Positions 37,880 through 49,492 of a stretch of DNA of 64,000 nucleotides are shown here, piece after piece (the first letter of the stretch is position 1; every line of letters begins with the position of its first letter). Location of the stretch: contig CADAQM010000032.1 in the NCBI GenBank assembly GCA_902790135.1, forward strand, positions 1 through 64,000. The letters are read 5' to 3'. The notes below the pieces were generated by a model. The model was not told the DNA's origin. It worked only from the letters and a program-made list of their open reading frames with translations, and searched no databases. Source of the DNA: an uncultured Coriobacteriaceae bacterium (GTDB taxonomy: Bacteria; Actinomycetota; Coriobacteriia; Coriobacteriales; Atopobiaceae). The position numbers were made by a program, and so were the translations under genes.

Positions 37880-37909
37880 GGACCCCCGAGTCCTGCGACT
37901 CGGGGGTCC
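37880..37909 (-). terminator. Strong intrinsic terminator after rplX
   Basis: A perfect 13-bp stem GGACCCCCGAGTC/GACTCGGGGGTCC (37880-37892, 37897-37909) with a 4-nt loop, followed in the transcript by six U residues. It lies 24 bp past the rplX stop and ends the rplC-to-rplX unit before the adhesin region. Confidence 0.92.
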
Positions 37910-37932
37910 TCACACCTTCTATGGGTGCAGAT

Positions 37933-38250
37933 TTAGAACTCGGCACCGCACTTCTTGCAGATGCGGACCTTCTTGCCTTCGGCGTTCTTGCCGTGACCCA
38001 CGCGGGTCGGCTTGCCGCAGGCCGGGCAGACGAGCATCACGTTGGAGACGTCGATGGCCGCCTCCTGCTCGATGATGCCACCCTGCTGGTTGGTCGGGGT
38101 CGGACGCTGGGCCTTCTTGACGATGGCAACGCCCTCGACAATGACCTTGCCCTCGGCGGGCTTGGCAACCAGGACCTCGCCCTGCTTGCCCTTGTCCTTG
38201 CCAGAGAGGACCTGGACCTTGTCGCCCTTCTTCACGTTCATCTTAGGCAT
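37933..38250 (-). CDS. rplX: 50S ribosomal protein L24
   Basis: 105 aa with the KOW motif near the start ([20 protein letters not shown]) and two CxxC pairs (CPACGK, CKKCGA) in the C-terminal part. It is an assembly initiator on 23S rRNA. ATG 38250 follows AAGGAGG at about 10 nt. It is the last gene of its unit here; rplE should follow but lies 8.7 kb away. Confidence 0.95.
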   Translation of the reverse strand: MPKMNVKKGDKVQVLSGKDKGKQGEVLVAKPAEGKVIVEGVAIVKKAQRPTPTNQQGGIIEQEAAIDVSNVMLVCPACGKPTRVGHGKNAEGKKVRICKKCGAEF

Positions 38251-38265
38251 TCGTCTCACGCCTCC

Positions 38266-38634
38266 TTACAGCGTCTCGGGAGCGAGCGAGACGATCTTCA
38301 TGTAGCGGTGGTCGCGCAGCTCGCGTGCGACGGGCCCGAAGATACGGGTGCCACGCGGCTCGCCGTCCTTGTTGACCAGGACGCAGGCGTTCTGGTCGAA
38401 CTTGATGTAGCTGCCGTCCTTGCGACGGTTCTCCTTGGCGGTGCGAACGATGACGCAACGCACGATGTCGCCCTTCTTCACCTGTCCGCCAGGAGTGGCC
38501 TCCTGCACGGCGCCGATGATGACGTCGGCGAGACCAGCGTAGCGACGCTTGGAGCCACCAAGGACCTTGATGCACTTCACACGCTTGGCGCCGCTGTTGT
38601 CAGCGACGTTGAGCATGGTCTCCATCTGAATCAT
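38266..38634 (-). CDS. rplN: 50S ribosomal protein L14
   Basis: 122 aa: [30 protein letters not shown] and the C-terminal [20 protein letters not shown]. It looks intact. ATG 38634 follows AAGGA; upstream in-frame codons overlap rpsQ. It contacts 16S rRNA in bridge B5/B8. Confidence 0.96.
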   Translation of the reverse strand: MIQMETMLNVADNSGAKRVKCIKVLGGSKRRYAGLADVIIGAVQEATPGGQVKKGDIVRCVIVRTAKENRRKDGSYIKFDQNACVLVNKDGEPRGTRIFGPVARELRDHRYMKIVSLAPETL

Positions 38635-38642
38635 GTCCTTAC

Positions 38643-38909
38643 TTACTTGGCACGCTCCACGATCTCGACGAGACGCCAACGCTTGGTCTTGGACAGCGGG
38701 CGAGTCTCCATGACGCGAACGGTATCGCCGAGGCCGGCCTCGTTCTTCTCGTCATGGCAATGGAGCTTCTTGTGGATGGTCATCATCTTGCCGTACTTGG
38801 GATGATGCTTGCGGTACTCGATCTGAACCGTGATCGTCTTGTCACCAGAGAGGGAGATGACGGTCCCGGTGCGCACCTTACGCGCGTTCCTGATTTCGGT
38901 GTCAGCCAT
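38643..38909 (-). CDS. rpsQ: 30S ribosomal protein S17
   Basis: 88-aa OB-fold protein: [39 protein letters not shown] and the C-terminal [16 protein letters not shown]. The gene is intact and lies between rpmC and rplN. Confidence 0.96.
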   Translation of the reverse strand: MADTEIRNARKVRTGTVISLSGDKTITVQIEYRKHHPKYGKMMTIHKKLHCHDEKNEAGLGDTVRVMETRPLSKTKRWRLVEIVERAK

Positions 38910-38924
38910 TTCTTACTCTCCGGT

Positions 38925-39100
38925 CTACTTCTCGGCCGCGTTCTTGGCGGCGGCAATCTCACGGGCACGCATCTCGGTCTGGATACGTGCGATGTCACGC
39001 TTGACGTTGGTCACGCGAGCGGTGTTGTCGAGCTGGCTGGTTCCTCGAGCTTCTTGGCCAGCTCCTCGTCAGTGAGCTCGCGAATCTCGTTGTACTTCAT
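38925..39100 (-). pseudogene. rpmC: 50S ribosomal protein L29, internally shortened and frameshifted (probable assembly loss)
   Basis: The start reads MKYNEIRELTDEELAKKLEE. At about 39038-39043 the sequence jumps to the second helix in another frame (QLDNTARVTNVKRDIARIQT, then EMRAREIAAAKN), which runs to TAG 38925. The stretch normally between them (roughly LKAELFNLRFQLATG) is missing, and 176 nt is not a multiple of three. Both halves are otherwise perfect L29, which argues for missing bases in the assembly. Confidence 0.85.
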
Positions 39101-39103
39101 TTA

Positions 39104-39492
39104 CTACTCCTCCCCGTCCTGATCGGCGCGGGAGACGATCTTGGTCTTGATCGGCAGCTTGTGCTGGGCCAGACGCAGGGCCTCGCGGGCGACTTCCTCG
39201 CTCACGCCATCAATCTCGAACATGATGCGGCCCGGCTTGACGACGGCCACCCACTCCTCGGGGTTGCCCTTACCGGAACCCATGCGGGTCTCGGCCGGCT
39301 TCTTGGTGATGCCACGGCGCATGCGACGGGTCATGGCCACACGGGCGGCCTCGATCTGGCGGTTGGTGATCCAGTGGGCCTCCTCGGCACGCAGGGCGAA
39401 GGAGCCGAAGGTAATCTTGGTGCCACCCTTGGCCTGGCCCTTCATGGAGCCGCGCTGCACCTTGCGGTGGAGGACACGCTTAGGAGCGAGCA

Positions 39493-39493
<1 letters not shown>
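39104..39493 (-). CDS. rplP: 50S ribosomal protein L16, with in-frame internal deletion
   Basis: The 129 aa include [39 protein letters not shown] and [20 protein letters not shown]. Between the last two, the family has about 12 more residues (GGKVWI..FPDKP type), and they are absent here at about 39311. The frame survives, so a gene finder would report a normal gene. The missing loop is among the most conserved parts of L16, so I suspect the same collapse seen in its neighbours. ATG overlaps the rpsC stop (TAATG). Confidence 0.9.
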
Positions 39494-40174
<681 letters not shown>

Positions 40175-40176
40175 CC

Positions 40177-40536
40177 TTACGCCTCCTTTCGCGGTGCGAC
40201 GATAACGGTGATGTGGCTGGTGCGCTTGTTGATGCGCGACGCGGAGCCCTTGGCGCGAGGACGGATGCGCTTCAGCGTGGGGCCCTCGTCGACGTACGCA
40301 GCGGCAATCACGAGGTTGTCGGAGCGCAGGTTGTTGTTGTTCTCGGCGTTGGCCACGGCAGAGCGGACCACCTTGGCGACCGGCTCAGCGGCGGCGCGAG
40401 TGGAGAACTGCAGGACCTCGAGGGCCTGCTCGACGCTCTTGTTGCGGATCTGGTCAACGACCATGCGGACCTTACGAGGTGCCATGCGGACGTACTTGGC
40501 CGTCGCACGCACCTGGTTGTCGGTGTTGTTAGCCAT
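40177..40536 (-). CDS. rplV: 50S ribosomal protein L22
   Basis: 119 aa: [20 protein letters not shown] near the N-terminus, the tunnel-lining hairpin region, and [20 protein letters not shown] at the end. The gene is intact, 2 bp before rpsC. Confidence 0.96.
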   Translation of the reverse strand: MANNTDNQVRATAKYVRMAPRKVRMVVDQIRNKSVEQALEVLQFSTRAAAEPVAKVVRSAVANAENNNNLRSDNLVIAAAYVDEGPTLKRIRPRAKGSASRINKRTSHITVIVAPRKEA

Positions 40537-40552
40537 TTAGTTCCTATCCCCC

Positions 40553-40750
40553 CTACTTGACCTTGTGGCCGATGAACTTGCGCGTAGGGGCGAACTCGCC
40601 CAGCTTGTGGCCGACCATCGACTCGGTGACGTACACGGGGACATGCTTGCGGCCATCGTGGACAGCGATCGTGTGACCAACCATCTCGGGGAAGATGGTC
40701 GAGGAACGCGACCAGGTCTTGATGACCTCCTTCTTGCCAGACTCGTTCAT
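40553..40750 (-). CDS. rpsS: 30S ribosomal protein S19, N-terminally truncated in this sequence
   Basis: The 65 aa cover S19 from [20 protein letters not shown] to [17 protein letters not shown]. The family normally has about 25 more N-terminal residues (RSLKKGPFV type), absent here. The ATG used at 40750 is normally an internal codon, and the bases upstream look like the ordinary spacer after rplB. Loss between two ATG triplets would give exactly this. The remaining frame is open, so the defect is easy to miss. Confidence 0.88.
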   Translation of the reverse strand: MNESGKKEVIKTWSRSSTIFPEMVGHTIAVHDGRKHVPVYVTESMVGHKLGEFAPTRKFIGHKVK

Positions 40751-40773
40751 AGCCCTACTACTCGTGTTTCAGG

Positions 40774-41616
<843 letters not shown>

Positions 41617-41760
41617 TACGTACCTTTCCCTTCTTCTTCCGTTGGCCGTCCCGCTTAAGGGTGTGGACGGGACGACACCGGATTACCACGGTACCGCGCG
41701 TATCCATCACACGCGGCATACGAGCCTTGGCCCCCTTTGGGACCAAGGCGAAATACCTGC

Positions 41761-42063
41761 TTACTCCTCAGCAGCCTGCTGGGGAGCGAAGACCTCGATC
41801 TGCTCGCCGGCGGCGATGGTGACGATGGCCTTCTTCCAAGTGCGGGTCTTGCCGTACTGGTAGCGGACGCGCTTGTTCTTGGCCTTTGCCCACATGGTGT
41901 TGACCTTGATGACGTGCACGCCGAAGAGCTTCTCGACGGCGGCGGCGATCTCCTCCTTGGGAGCGGTGCGGGCAACCTCGAAGGTGTACTTGCCCTGCTC
42001 CATGAGGTCGAACGAACGCTCGGTCACGATCGGGCGGATGATGACATCGTATGCGGTCTGCAT
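41761..42063 (-). CDS. rplW: 50S ribosomal protein L23
   Basis: 100 aa starting MQTAYDVIIRPIVTERSFDL, with the loop VIKVNTMWAKAKNKRVRYQYG. It lies at the tunnel exit and docks SRP and trigger factor. The ATG overlaps the rplD stop (TAATG), implying translational coupling. Confidence 0.95.
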   Translation of the reverse strand: MQTAYDVIIRPIVTERSFDLMEQGKYTFEVARTAPKEEIAAAVEKLFGVHVIKVNTMWAKAKNKRVRYQYGKTRTWKKAIVTIAAGEQIEVFAPQQAAEE

Positions 42064-42689
42064 TACGCGAGCACCTCCTCGAGCTGCTTGGCAACCTCGG
42101 TGGTCATGACCAGGCAAGCGTTGTCGATGAGATAGCGGGTGTTGGCCTCGGAGATGCCGATGACCTCGACCTTGGGGATGTTGCGGAACGACAGGTAGGT
42201 GATGACATCGTCGTCGGGGACAACGATGGTCACGCGCTTGCCGTCGATGCCGAGCGCCTTGAGGATGGCGACGGCCTTCTTGGTGGCGGGCTCGTCGAAG
42301 GAGAGCGAGTCGAGCAGGATGAGCTCGGCGTCAGCCAGCTTGCCGGAGAGCACGGAGCGCATGGCGAGCTTCTTCTCCTTGTTGTTGGCGCGCTTGGCGT
42401 GGCTGCGGGGGGTAGGCCCGAAGATCACGCCGCCGCCAGTCCACTGACCGGCACGCGTGGAGCCCTGGCGGGCACGGCCGGTGCCCTTCTGGCGATAGGG
42501 CTTCTTGCCGCCACCGGAGACGTCGTGACGGTTCTTGACGGAATGGGTGCCCTGACGCAGGCTGGCCTCGTAGGCGACGACCACCTGATGCACCACGGGG
42601 ATGTTCGGCTCGATGCCGAACACGTCAGAGGAGAGCTCGACGGTACCGACCGCCTGTCCCTCGACGTTCTTGACTTCGATGTTGGACAT
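42063..42689 (-). CDS. rplD: 50S ribosomal protein L4
   Basis: 208 aa: RQGTHSVKNRHDVSGGGKKP, YRQKGTGRARQGSTRAGQW, then GPTPRSHAKRANNKEKKLAM. Its extended loop lines the exit tunnel; in E. coli L4 also represses the S10 operon. Intact by inspection. Confidence 0.96.
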   Translation of the reverse strand: MSNIEVKNVEGQAVGTVELSSDVFGIEPNIPVVHQVVVAYEASLRQGTHSVKNRHDVSGGGKKPYRQKGTGRARQGSTRAGQWTGGGVIFGPTPRSHAKRANNKEKKLAMRSVLSGKLADAELILLDSLSFDEPATKKAVAILKALGIDGKRVTIVVPDDDVITYLSFRNIPKVEVIGISEANTRYLIDNACLVMTTEVAKQLEEVLA

Positions 42690-42733
42690 CTCTTGTCCTC
42701 CTTGGGAGCCTAAAGGCTACTAACGTGGGGCCC

Positions 42734-43339
42734 TTAGGCCATGCGAATCTGGACGAGGGCGTTCTTGCCACCGGGCACGGCACCCTTGACGAGCATGAGG
42801 TTCTGCTCCTCATCGATGCGGACGAGCTTGAGGTTCTTGACCGTAACGCGCTCGTCGCCCATGTGGCCGGCCATGTGGAGACCCTTGCGGACGCGCGCGG
42901 GGTAGGCGCACTGGCCGATGGAGCCCGGCTTGCGCTGGTTGCGGGAGCCGTGGGTCATGGGTCCACGATGGAAGTTCCAGCGCTTGATGGTGCCCTGGAA
43001 GCCCTTGCCCTTGGAGGTACCGGTAACGTCGACTGCCTTGACGTCAGCAAAGGCGGCAACGGTGACCTGGTCGCCGGTGCTGTACTCGCTTGCGTCCTCG
43101 ACACGAACCTCGCGCAGGTAGCGCATCGGCTCGACGCCCTGGGCGGCGAAGTGGCCAGCGAGCGGCTTGTTGACATGCTTGGACTTGATGTCGCCAAAGC
43201 CGATCTGGACGGCCTCGTAGCCGTCAGTCGCCTTGGTCTTTACCTGCGACACCGTGCAGGGGCCAGCCTGGATGACGGTGACGGGCACGACGTTGTCGTC
43301 CTCATCCCACACCTGAGTCATCCCGATCTTGCGGCCGAG
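42734..43339 (-). CDS. rplC: 50S ribosomal protein L3, 5' end abnormal
   Basis: L3 homology runs from LGRKIGMTQVWDEDDNVVPV to the stop, with the glutamine-methylation loop region GTIKRWNFHRGPMTHGSRNQ and GHMGDERVTVKN intact. Upstream of LGRKIG there is no in-frame ATG, GTG or TTG until TTG 43471, far outside L3. The family normally has five or so residues before this point. The ATG at 43319-43321 (MTQV) would cut off the first strand. A GGGGAAGG site lies nearby, so the start codon may have been lost at a junction around 43340, or a CTG is used. Confidence 0.85.
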   Translation of the reverse strand, partial: LGRKIGMTQVWDEDDNVVPVTVIQAGPCTVSQVKTKATDGYEAVQIGFGDIKSKHVNKPLAGHFAAQGVEPMRYLREVRVEDASEYSTGDQVTVAAFADVKAVDVTGTSKGKGFQGTIKRWNFHRGPMTHGSRNQRKPGSIGQCAYPARVRKGLHMAGHMGDERVTVKNLKLVRIDEEQNLMLVKGAVPGGKNALVQIRMA

Positions 43340-43550
43340 ACACCCTTGCGCCTTCCCCAGCGGACCGCATCCGACGTATGGCTGCGTCCTTGTCTTTTTG
43401 TACGGCCACGACCGCGAGCAGGTGCCCCTACACAGGTTGGGGCATGCAGCCGAGACAGAACAATCCCACAATTCAGCAGCTTTTCTATCTTAGCGGAGGC
43501 TTTTGGGGATACGCCCGGTTGTGGGGTTTCCACAATCTCTCCACCCGATG
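43340..43550. other. Intergenic region between the VanZ-like gene and rplC
   Basis: About 210 bp that should hold the promoter and leader of the rplC-rplX unit. A short TTGTGG/CCACAA stem at 43519-43535 may end the VanZ transcript. TAAGAT lies on the reverse strand as a possible -10, without a clear -35. No ORF is supported. Confidence 0.4.
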
Positions 43551-44207
43551 TCAGGCACGCATCGCCTTGATCTTGGCATAGAGGCAGAAGAGGAGGGCTC
43601 CGAAGGCGCCGCCCGCAGAATTGTAGAACAGGTCGGCTAGCTGGAACGTCCCGACGTACAGCATCACCTGCAGGCACTCTATGGACAGGGAGAAGACGGC
43701 AGAAGCCAAGGCGGCGCGCCTGAGCACCCAGGCATCTACGCTTCGGCTCTCCAGTTGCTCAGTCTTGTGCAGCACGCTGGAAAGCAACAGCCCAAACGGG
43801 ATGAATAGGATGAAGTTCTCGACGGCTTCGAGCGTGAAGCCCCCACTGAGGTCGTAGAAGTCCCATCCCCCAAGCATGTCCGAGAGGGGATATGGATGCG
43901 TTGGCCTGAAGAGCAGCGTTCTGGACATTACCAGCATGACGTAGAACACGAAGAGAAACTCGGTTCTGAACACCGCCGAGCCCGTGAACGCGCTCTTCCA
44001 TGCCCTTGCCGCCTGAGCCGCAGAGTCACGGGCCGTCCAACCGTGCTCGCGAGCGTACATCGAGGCGAACATCACGACCATCGAGAACGGAAGGACCAGC
44101 GGCAGAGGCCTGAGCACGGCAACAAGAACATCCCAAATAAACCCTTTGAAGAGAAACCAGAGGGGGCTATAGGAGAAGAGAGCATCCACGTCCATGTCGT
44201 TTGCCAA
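43551..44207 (-). CDS. VanZ-like family membrane protein
   Basis: The 218-aa protein has about five hydrophobic segments and the VanZ-like signature: a NFILFIPFGLLL helix, the SLSIECLQ motif (Glu and Gln conserved, about 173-180) and LADLFYNSAGGAFGALL (about 189-205). VanZ-like proteins are linked to glycopeptide tolerance and envelope functions, but their biochemistry is unsettled. It is the last gene of a three-gene polysaccharide cassette, 5 bp after the glycosyltransferase. Confidence 0.8.
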   Translation of the reverse strand: MANDMDVDALFSYSPLWFLFKGFIWDVLVAVLRPLPLVLPFSMVVMFASMYAREHGWTARDSAAQAARAWKSAFTGSAVFRTEFLFVFYVMLVMSRTLLFRPTHPYPLSDMLGGWDFYDLSGGFTLEAVENFILFIPFGLLLSSVLHKTEQLESRSVDAWVLRRAALASAVFSLSIECLQVMLYVGTFQLADLFYNSAGGAFGALLFCLYAKIKAMRA

Positions 44208-44212
44208 GGTGC

Positions 44213-45331
44213 CTAGTTATGGCGATAGAGCTCGAGTGTTCTCTCGACGACGGTGTCCCAGCCAAAGTCGTTCACGACGCGCGCACGGGCCTTTGTCCCA
44301 TACACGTGACGCAACCGATCGTCAGCCAACAACTTCTTAAGTGCGTCGTGAAGCGCCTCCACCGAACTGCGCCGAAAGGTGACACCCGTCTCCCCGAGAA
44401 CCTCGGCGCACTCGGGTATGTCACTCGTCAAACAGCAGCGGCCGTATGACATCGCCTCGAGGAGGCTTATGGGCATGCCCTCAAGGTCGGAGGGGAGCAC
44501 GTACAGGCAGGCATTGCTGAAGAGCTCTTGGAGGACGCGACCCTGCACGAAGTCCGTGAAGACGACCTTGGAGTTGTCGCCCGCAAGCCCCTTCACGCGG
44601 TCAAAGTAGTCCCGCGAGTCAGAGGAACCACCCGCAATCACCAGGGTCTTGTCCGTTTCGAGACCTTGCCACGCCTCAATGAGATGGTGGATGCCCTTCT
44701 CGGGGACGATGCGTCCGCAAAAGAGGACGTAGGATTCGGACGCAAGACCATACGCTGACGCGATGGCCTCGACGGGAACGGGGTCATTGACTGTCACGCC
44801 ATTGGGGATATAGCTCGTCTCCCGCCCGTAGGTCTCGCGGAAGTAGTTCTGCGTGTTCTTGCTGAGCACGATAAGCTCGTCGGCTTTGGCGGCAGCAACG
44901 CGCTCGCCGTGCTTCAGATAACTTGTGGCGAACCTTCCCCACTTGGCGCGCTGCCAGTCGAGGCCGTGAATCGTCGCAACCGAGCGCACGCCCGCAAGCT
45001 TGGCCAGGGGAATCATGGCGCAGGGTCCTTCGGCATGGAAGTGGATGACGTCGGGCTTATCGCGCAGCGCGGCAAGCGTCGCAAAGAACGAGGAGCTCAG
45101 AGCGGCAAGACCTCGCGCCTCGACTGTGGGGACGGTCTTGATGCGCACTCCCCGATACTCGGTTAGCTCCTGAGCATCGTAGCTTGCCCCAGCCACATTG
45201 TGACCGCGACGGCTATAGACCGTTACCTCATGACCGAGGGCGACGAGCCTCGTAGAGAGCTCCTCTACGACGATCTCGACGCCCCCCTCGCGCGAGGGCA
45301 TGCGCTTATGCCCAAGCATGGCAATTTTCAT
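44213..45331 (-). CDS. Family 4 glycosyltransferase
   Basis: The 372-aa GT-B protein opens MKIAMLGHKRMPSREGGVEI with the Gly-rich loop. It carries VLFCGRIVPEKGIHHLIEAW and the EGMPISLLEAMSYGRC donor-binding motif (E-x7-E type). This retaining GT4 class includes rhamnosyl-, galactosyl- and glucosyltransferases acting on lipid-linked intermediates; the sugar is not predictable. It sits 15 bp after the priming sugar transferase, so it probably adds the second residue of a surface polysaccharide. Confidence 0.87.
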   Translation of the reverse strand: MKIAMLGHKRMPSREGGVEIVVEELSTRLVALGHEVTVYSRRGHNVAGASYDAQELTEYRGVRIKTVPTVEARGLAALSSSFFATLAALRDKPDVIHFHAEGPCAMIPLAKLAGVRSVATIHGLDWQRAKWGRFATSYLKHGERVAAAKADELIVLSKNTQNYFRETYGRETSYIPNGVTVNDPVPVEAIASAYGLASESYVLFCGRIVPEKGIHHLIEAWQGLETDKTLVIAGGSSDSRDYFDRVKGLAGDNSKVVFTDFVQGRVLQELFSNACLYVLPSDLEGMPISLLEAMSYGRCCLTSDIPECAEVLGETGVTFRRSSVEALHDALKKLLADDRLRHVYGTKARARVVNDFGWDTVVERTLELYRHN

Positions 45332-45346
45332 GGTGGAGACTCTCGC

Positions 45347-46018
45347 CTAGCTGCCCTGAGCCGTCAGAACCACACCGACCGTCTGGAAGATCAGCTTGAG
45401 GTCCGTGAGAAGCGACCGGTTCCTCACATAGGCGAGGTCGAGGTCAACCCACTCGTCGAAAGAGAGGCTGTCTCGGTTCCTCTGAACCTGCCAGAAGCTC
45501 GTGATGCCGGCATGGCAGTTGAGGCGCTGGCTCTGATAGGCCGTGTACTGTGCAACCTCGTTCGGAAGTGCGGGACGAGGGCCAACGACCGACATCTCGC
45601 CAAAGAGCACGTTGATGAACTGGGGGAGCTCGTCGAGGGAGGTCTTGCGGATGAAGCGGCCGACGCGCGTGATGCGGGGGTCATCCTTCATCTTGAACAC
45701 CGGGCCATCCTTCTCATTGAACTGCATGAGCTCGGCCAGACGATCCTCGGCGTCCGCGTACATGGAGCGGAACTTCCACATGTGGAACAGTCTGCCGTTT
45801 TTGCCCACGCGAACCTGCTTGAAGATGACGGGGCCTGCGCTGTCGTCCAACTTGATCGCAAGGGCAATCAATAGGAAGAGCCAACCGAAGGCCACCAGAA
45901 CCATGAGCGAGAAGACAATGTCGAAGGCACGCTTGACAAACATATAGCCACTGAACTGCCAGCCGTTCTCAACAGCAATCGAATCCTCCATCGGGACCAT
46001 GGCGATCGTCGTATTCAA
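45347..46018 (-). CDS. Undecaprenyl-phosphate sugar phosphotransferase (priming enzyme)
   Basis: The 223-aa protein has one hydrophobic segment (about 32-54) and a bacterial sugar transferase domain: KRAFDIVFSL, MWKFRSMYADAEDRL, RVGRFIRKTSLDELPQF and SVVGPRPALPNEV. It transfers hexose- or HexNAc-1-P to undecaprenyl phosphate, beginning a repeat unit on the inner membrane. It lacks the large N-terminal membrane region of WbaP-type enzymes and matches the short form. No polymerase or flippase is in the window, so the rest of the pathway must be elsewhere. Confidence 0.9.
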   Translation of the reverse strand: MNTTIAMVPMEDSIAVENGWQFSGYMFVKRAFDIVFSLMVLVAFGWLFLLIALAIKLDDSAGPVIFKQVRVGKNGRLFHMWKFRSMYADAEDRLAELMQFNEKDGPVFKMKDDPRITRVGRFIRKTSLDELPQFINVLFGEMSVVGPRPALPNEVAQYTAYQSQRLNCHAGITSFWQVQRNRDSLSFDEWVDLDLAYVRNRSLLTDLKLIFQTVGVVLTAQGS

Positions 46019-46439
46019 GTTGCCCCCTTACTAATAACGATACCCGCATTTGTTGGTACTGGGCGATAGCCCAAGACAGCCCACATTGCATTCCATATCT
46101 GATCGTGTTGGCGGTTTACACACAAATTGACATGCCACCAGATCAGCAAATCCAGCTATTCAGTGGTTGATACTCGTCGATTGATGGGAAGATTGCCTGA
46201 TAAATCGCTTAGTTTGTGCACTCGATTTTTCGTTCGCTAAGGAGAAAGTTTACGTGCACATTGCTTTCACCAGTAGTATTCGGCAATCTAATCCACGAGT
46301 CTTACATAGTTTTATTGCTTCTTTTTTGCAACATATACCATTTTGGTCACGTATCTCAGTCTTTTATATGCATATTTCTAACTGCATATTGAAGCTACAC
46401 TGTCTCGATTATCTGCTGCATGTGCAATAACATTTATAT
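46019..46439. other. Long AT-rich non-coding region upstream of the polysaccharide cassette
   Basis: About 420 bp of strikingly AT-rich sequence in a GC-rich genome, with T tracts (e.g. near 46320) and many TATA-like hexamers. It likely carries the promoter and regulatory sites of the sugar-transferase operon, or it marks recently acquired DNA. No ORF on either strand is credible. Confidence 0.5.
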
Positions 46440-46501
46440 TGCTGTTTGGGGATACTCCCCCATCCGCACCCTTGCGGATGGGGGAGTATCCCCAAACAGC
46501 A
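46440..46501. repeat. Perfect 29-bp-arm hairpin in the rpsJ/polysaccharide gap
   Basis: 46440-46468 is the exact reverse complement of 46473-46501, separated by CCCT. The core CTCCCCCATCCGCA recurs, slightly changed, in the terminator 90 bp away (46590-46625), so the two hairpins appear related. The geometry is the same as at 18598-18659. Confidence 0.85.
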
Positions 46502-46589
46502 CTTCACAATATTTAACAAGTATGGTGATAAAACCAGTCGGTGTACGGCCCCTCAGTTTCACGCGCGACTGACCGCATTTCACAAAAGA

Positions 46590-46625
46590 ACGCTCCCCCA
46601 CCCGCACTGGCGGATGAGGGAGCGT
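46590..46625 (-). terminator. Intrinsic terminator after rpsJ
   Basis: 16-nt arms (46590-46605, 46610-46625) with a 4-nt loop. On the reverse-strand transcript the stem pairs fully, using two G-U pairs; on the forward strand these are C/A mismatches. It therefore serves the rpsJ direction. TTCTTTTGTG follows. It ends the rpsL-rpsG-fusA-rpsJ unit. Confidence 0.85.
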
Positions 46626-46654
46626 GCTATCGCTTCTATGAGCTCAGATCTCGC

Positions 46655-46963
46655 TTAGAGCTTGATCTCGATGTCCACGCCGGCGGGCAGGTCGAGGCGC
46701 ATCAGGCTGTCGACCGTGCTGGAGCTCGGGTCGAGGATGTCGATGAGGCGCTTGTGGGTGCGCATCTCGAACTCCTCGCGGCTGTCCTTGTCCTTGTGCG
46801 GCGAGCGGATGACCGTGTAGAGGTTGCGCTCGGTGGGCAGGGGGATGGGGCCGGAAACGCGAGCACCGGTGTTCTGGGCGGTCTCGACGATCTTCTTGGC
46901 CGACTGGTCAACGACCTCGTGATCGTAGCCCTTGAGGCGGATCCTGATCTTCTGGCTTGACAC
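46655..46963 (-). CDS. rpsJ: 30S ribosomal protein S10
   Basis: 102 aa, starting at GTG 46963 (S-S-Q-K-I-R-I-R-L) with GGAGGT 6-7 nt upstream; the ATG five codons earlier overlaps that site. [19 protein letters not shown] and [10 protein letters not shown] are diagnostic. Also the NusE antitermination factor. Normally rplC follows directly; here a terminator and a polysaccharide cassette do. Confidence 0.96.
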   Translation of the reverse strand: MSSQKIRIRLKGYDHEVVDQSAKKIVETAQNTGARVSGPIPLPTERNLYTVIRSPHKDKDSREEFEMRTHKRLIDILDPSSSTVDSLMRLDLPAGVDIEIKL

Positions 46964-47007
46964 TTTGGTTACCTCCATTAAGAGCGAAAGGCTCGTTGAC
47001 TAGTGAC

Positions 47008-48990
<1,983 letters not shown>

Positions 48991-49008
48991 TTACTCCTGG
49001 ATTCAGGT

Positions 49009-49442
49009 TTAGAAGCGGTAGTGCGCGAAGGCGCGGTTGGACTCGGCCATCTTGAAGAGGTCCTCACGACGCTTGACGGAAGCGCCAACGCCGTTGGAGG
49101 CGTCGAGGATCTCGTTGGCCAGGCGCTCGGCCATGGTCTTCTCCTTGCGAGCACGCGAGAAGTTGACCATCCAACGGATGGCGAGCTGGTTGGCACGACG
49201 GGAGTTGACCTCCATGGGCACCTGGTAGGTGGGCGGATGTTGTCCATGGCCTTCTTGAAGACGGAGAGGGCATCCTCGCCAGACTTGGCGGCGACCATGT
49301 CAAAGGCGCCATAGACGATCTTCTCAGCGGTGGCCTTCTTGCCATCGAGGAGGACCTTGTTGATGAGCTGGGTCACGAGACGGTTGTTGTACTTGACGTC
49401 CGGCATGACCTCACGACGGACTGCTGCTGCACGACGCGGCAT
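49009..49442 (-). pseudogene. rpsG: 30S ribosomal protein S7, internal loss and frameshift (probable assembly loss)
   Basis: The N-terminal half reads [20 protein letters not shown] to [10 protein letters not shown]. At about 49230 the sequence jumps to [20 protein letters not shown], in another frame, and continues normally to AHYRF. The segment between (about 12 residues, normally containing EVK.RRVGGA) is missing. 434 nt is 37 short of a 156-residue S7 gene. S7 organises the 30S head and cannot be lost, so I treat this as a sequence artefact. Confidence 0.9.
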
Positions 49443-49492
49443 TTGATTCTCCTTAGGTACGAGATCTTACGTGGTGGGTATGCTCCGACGAC

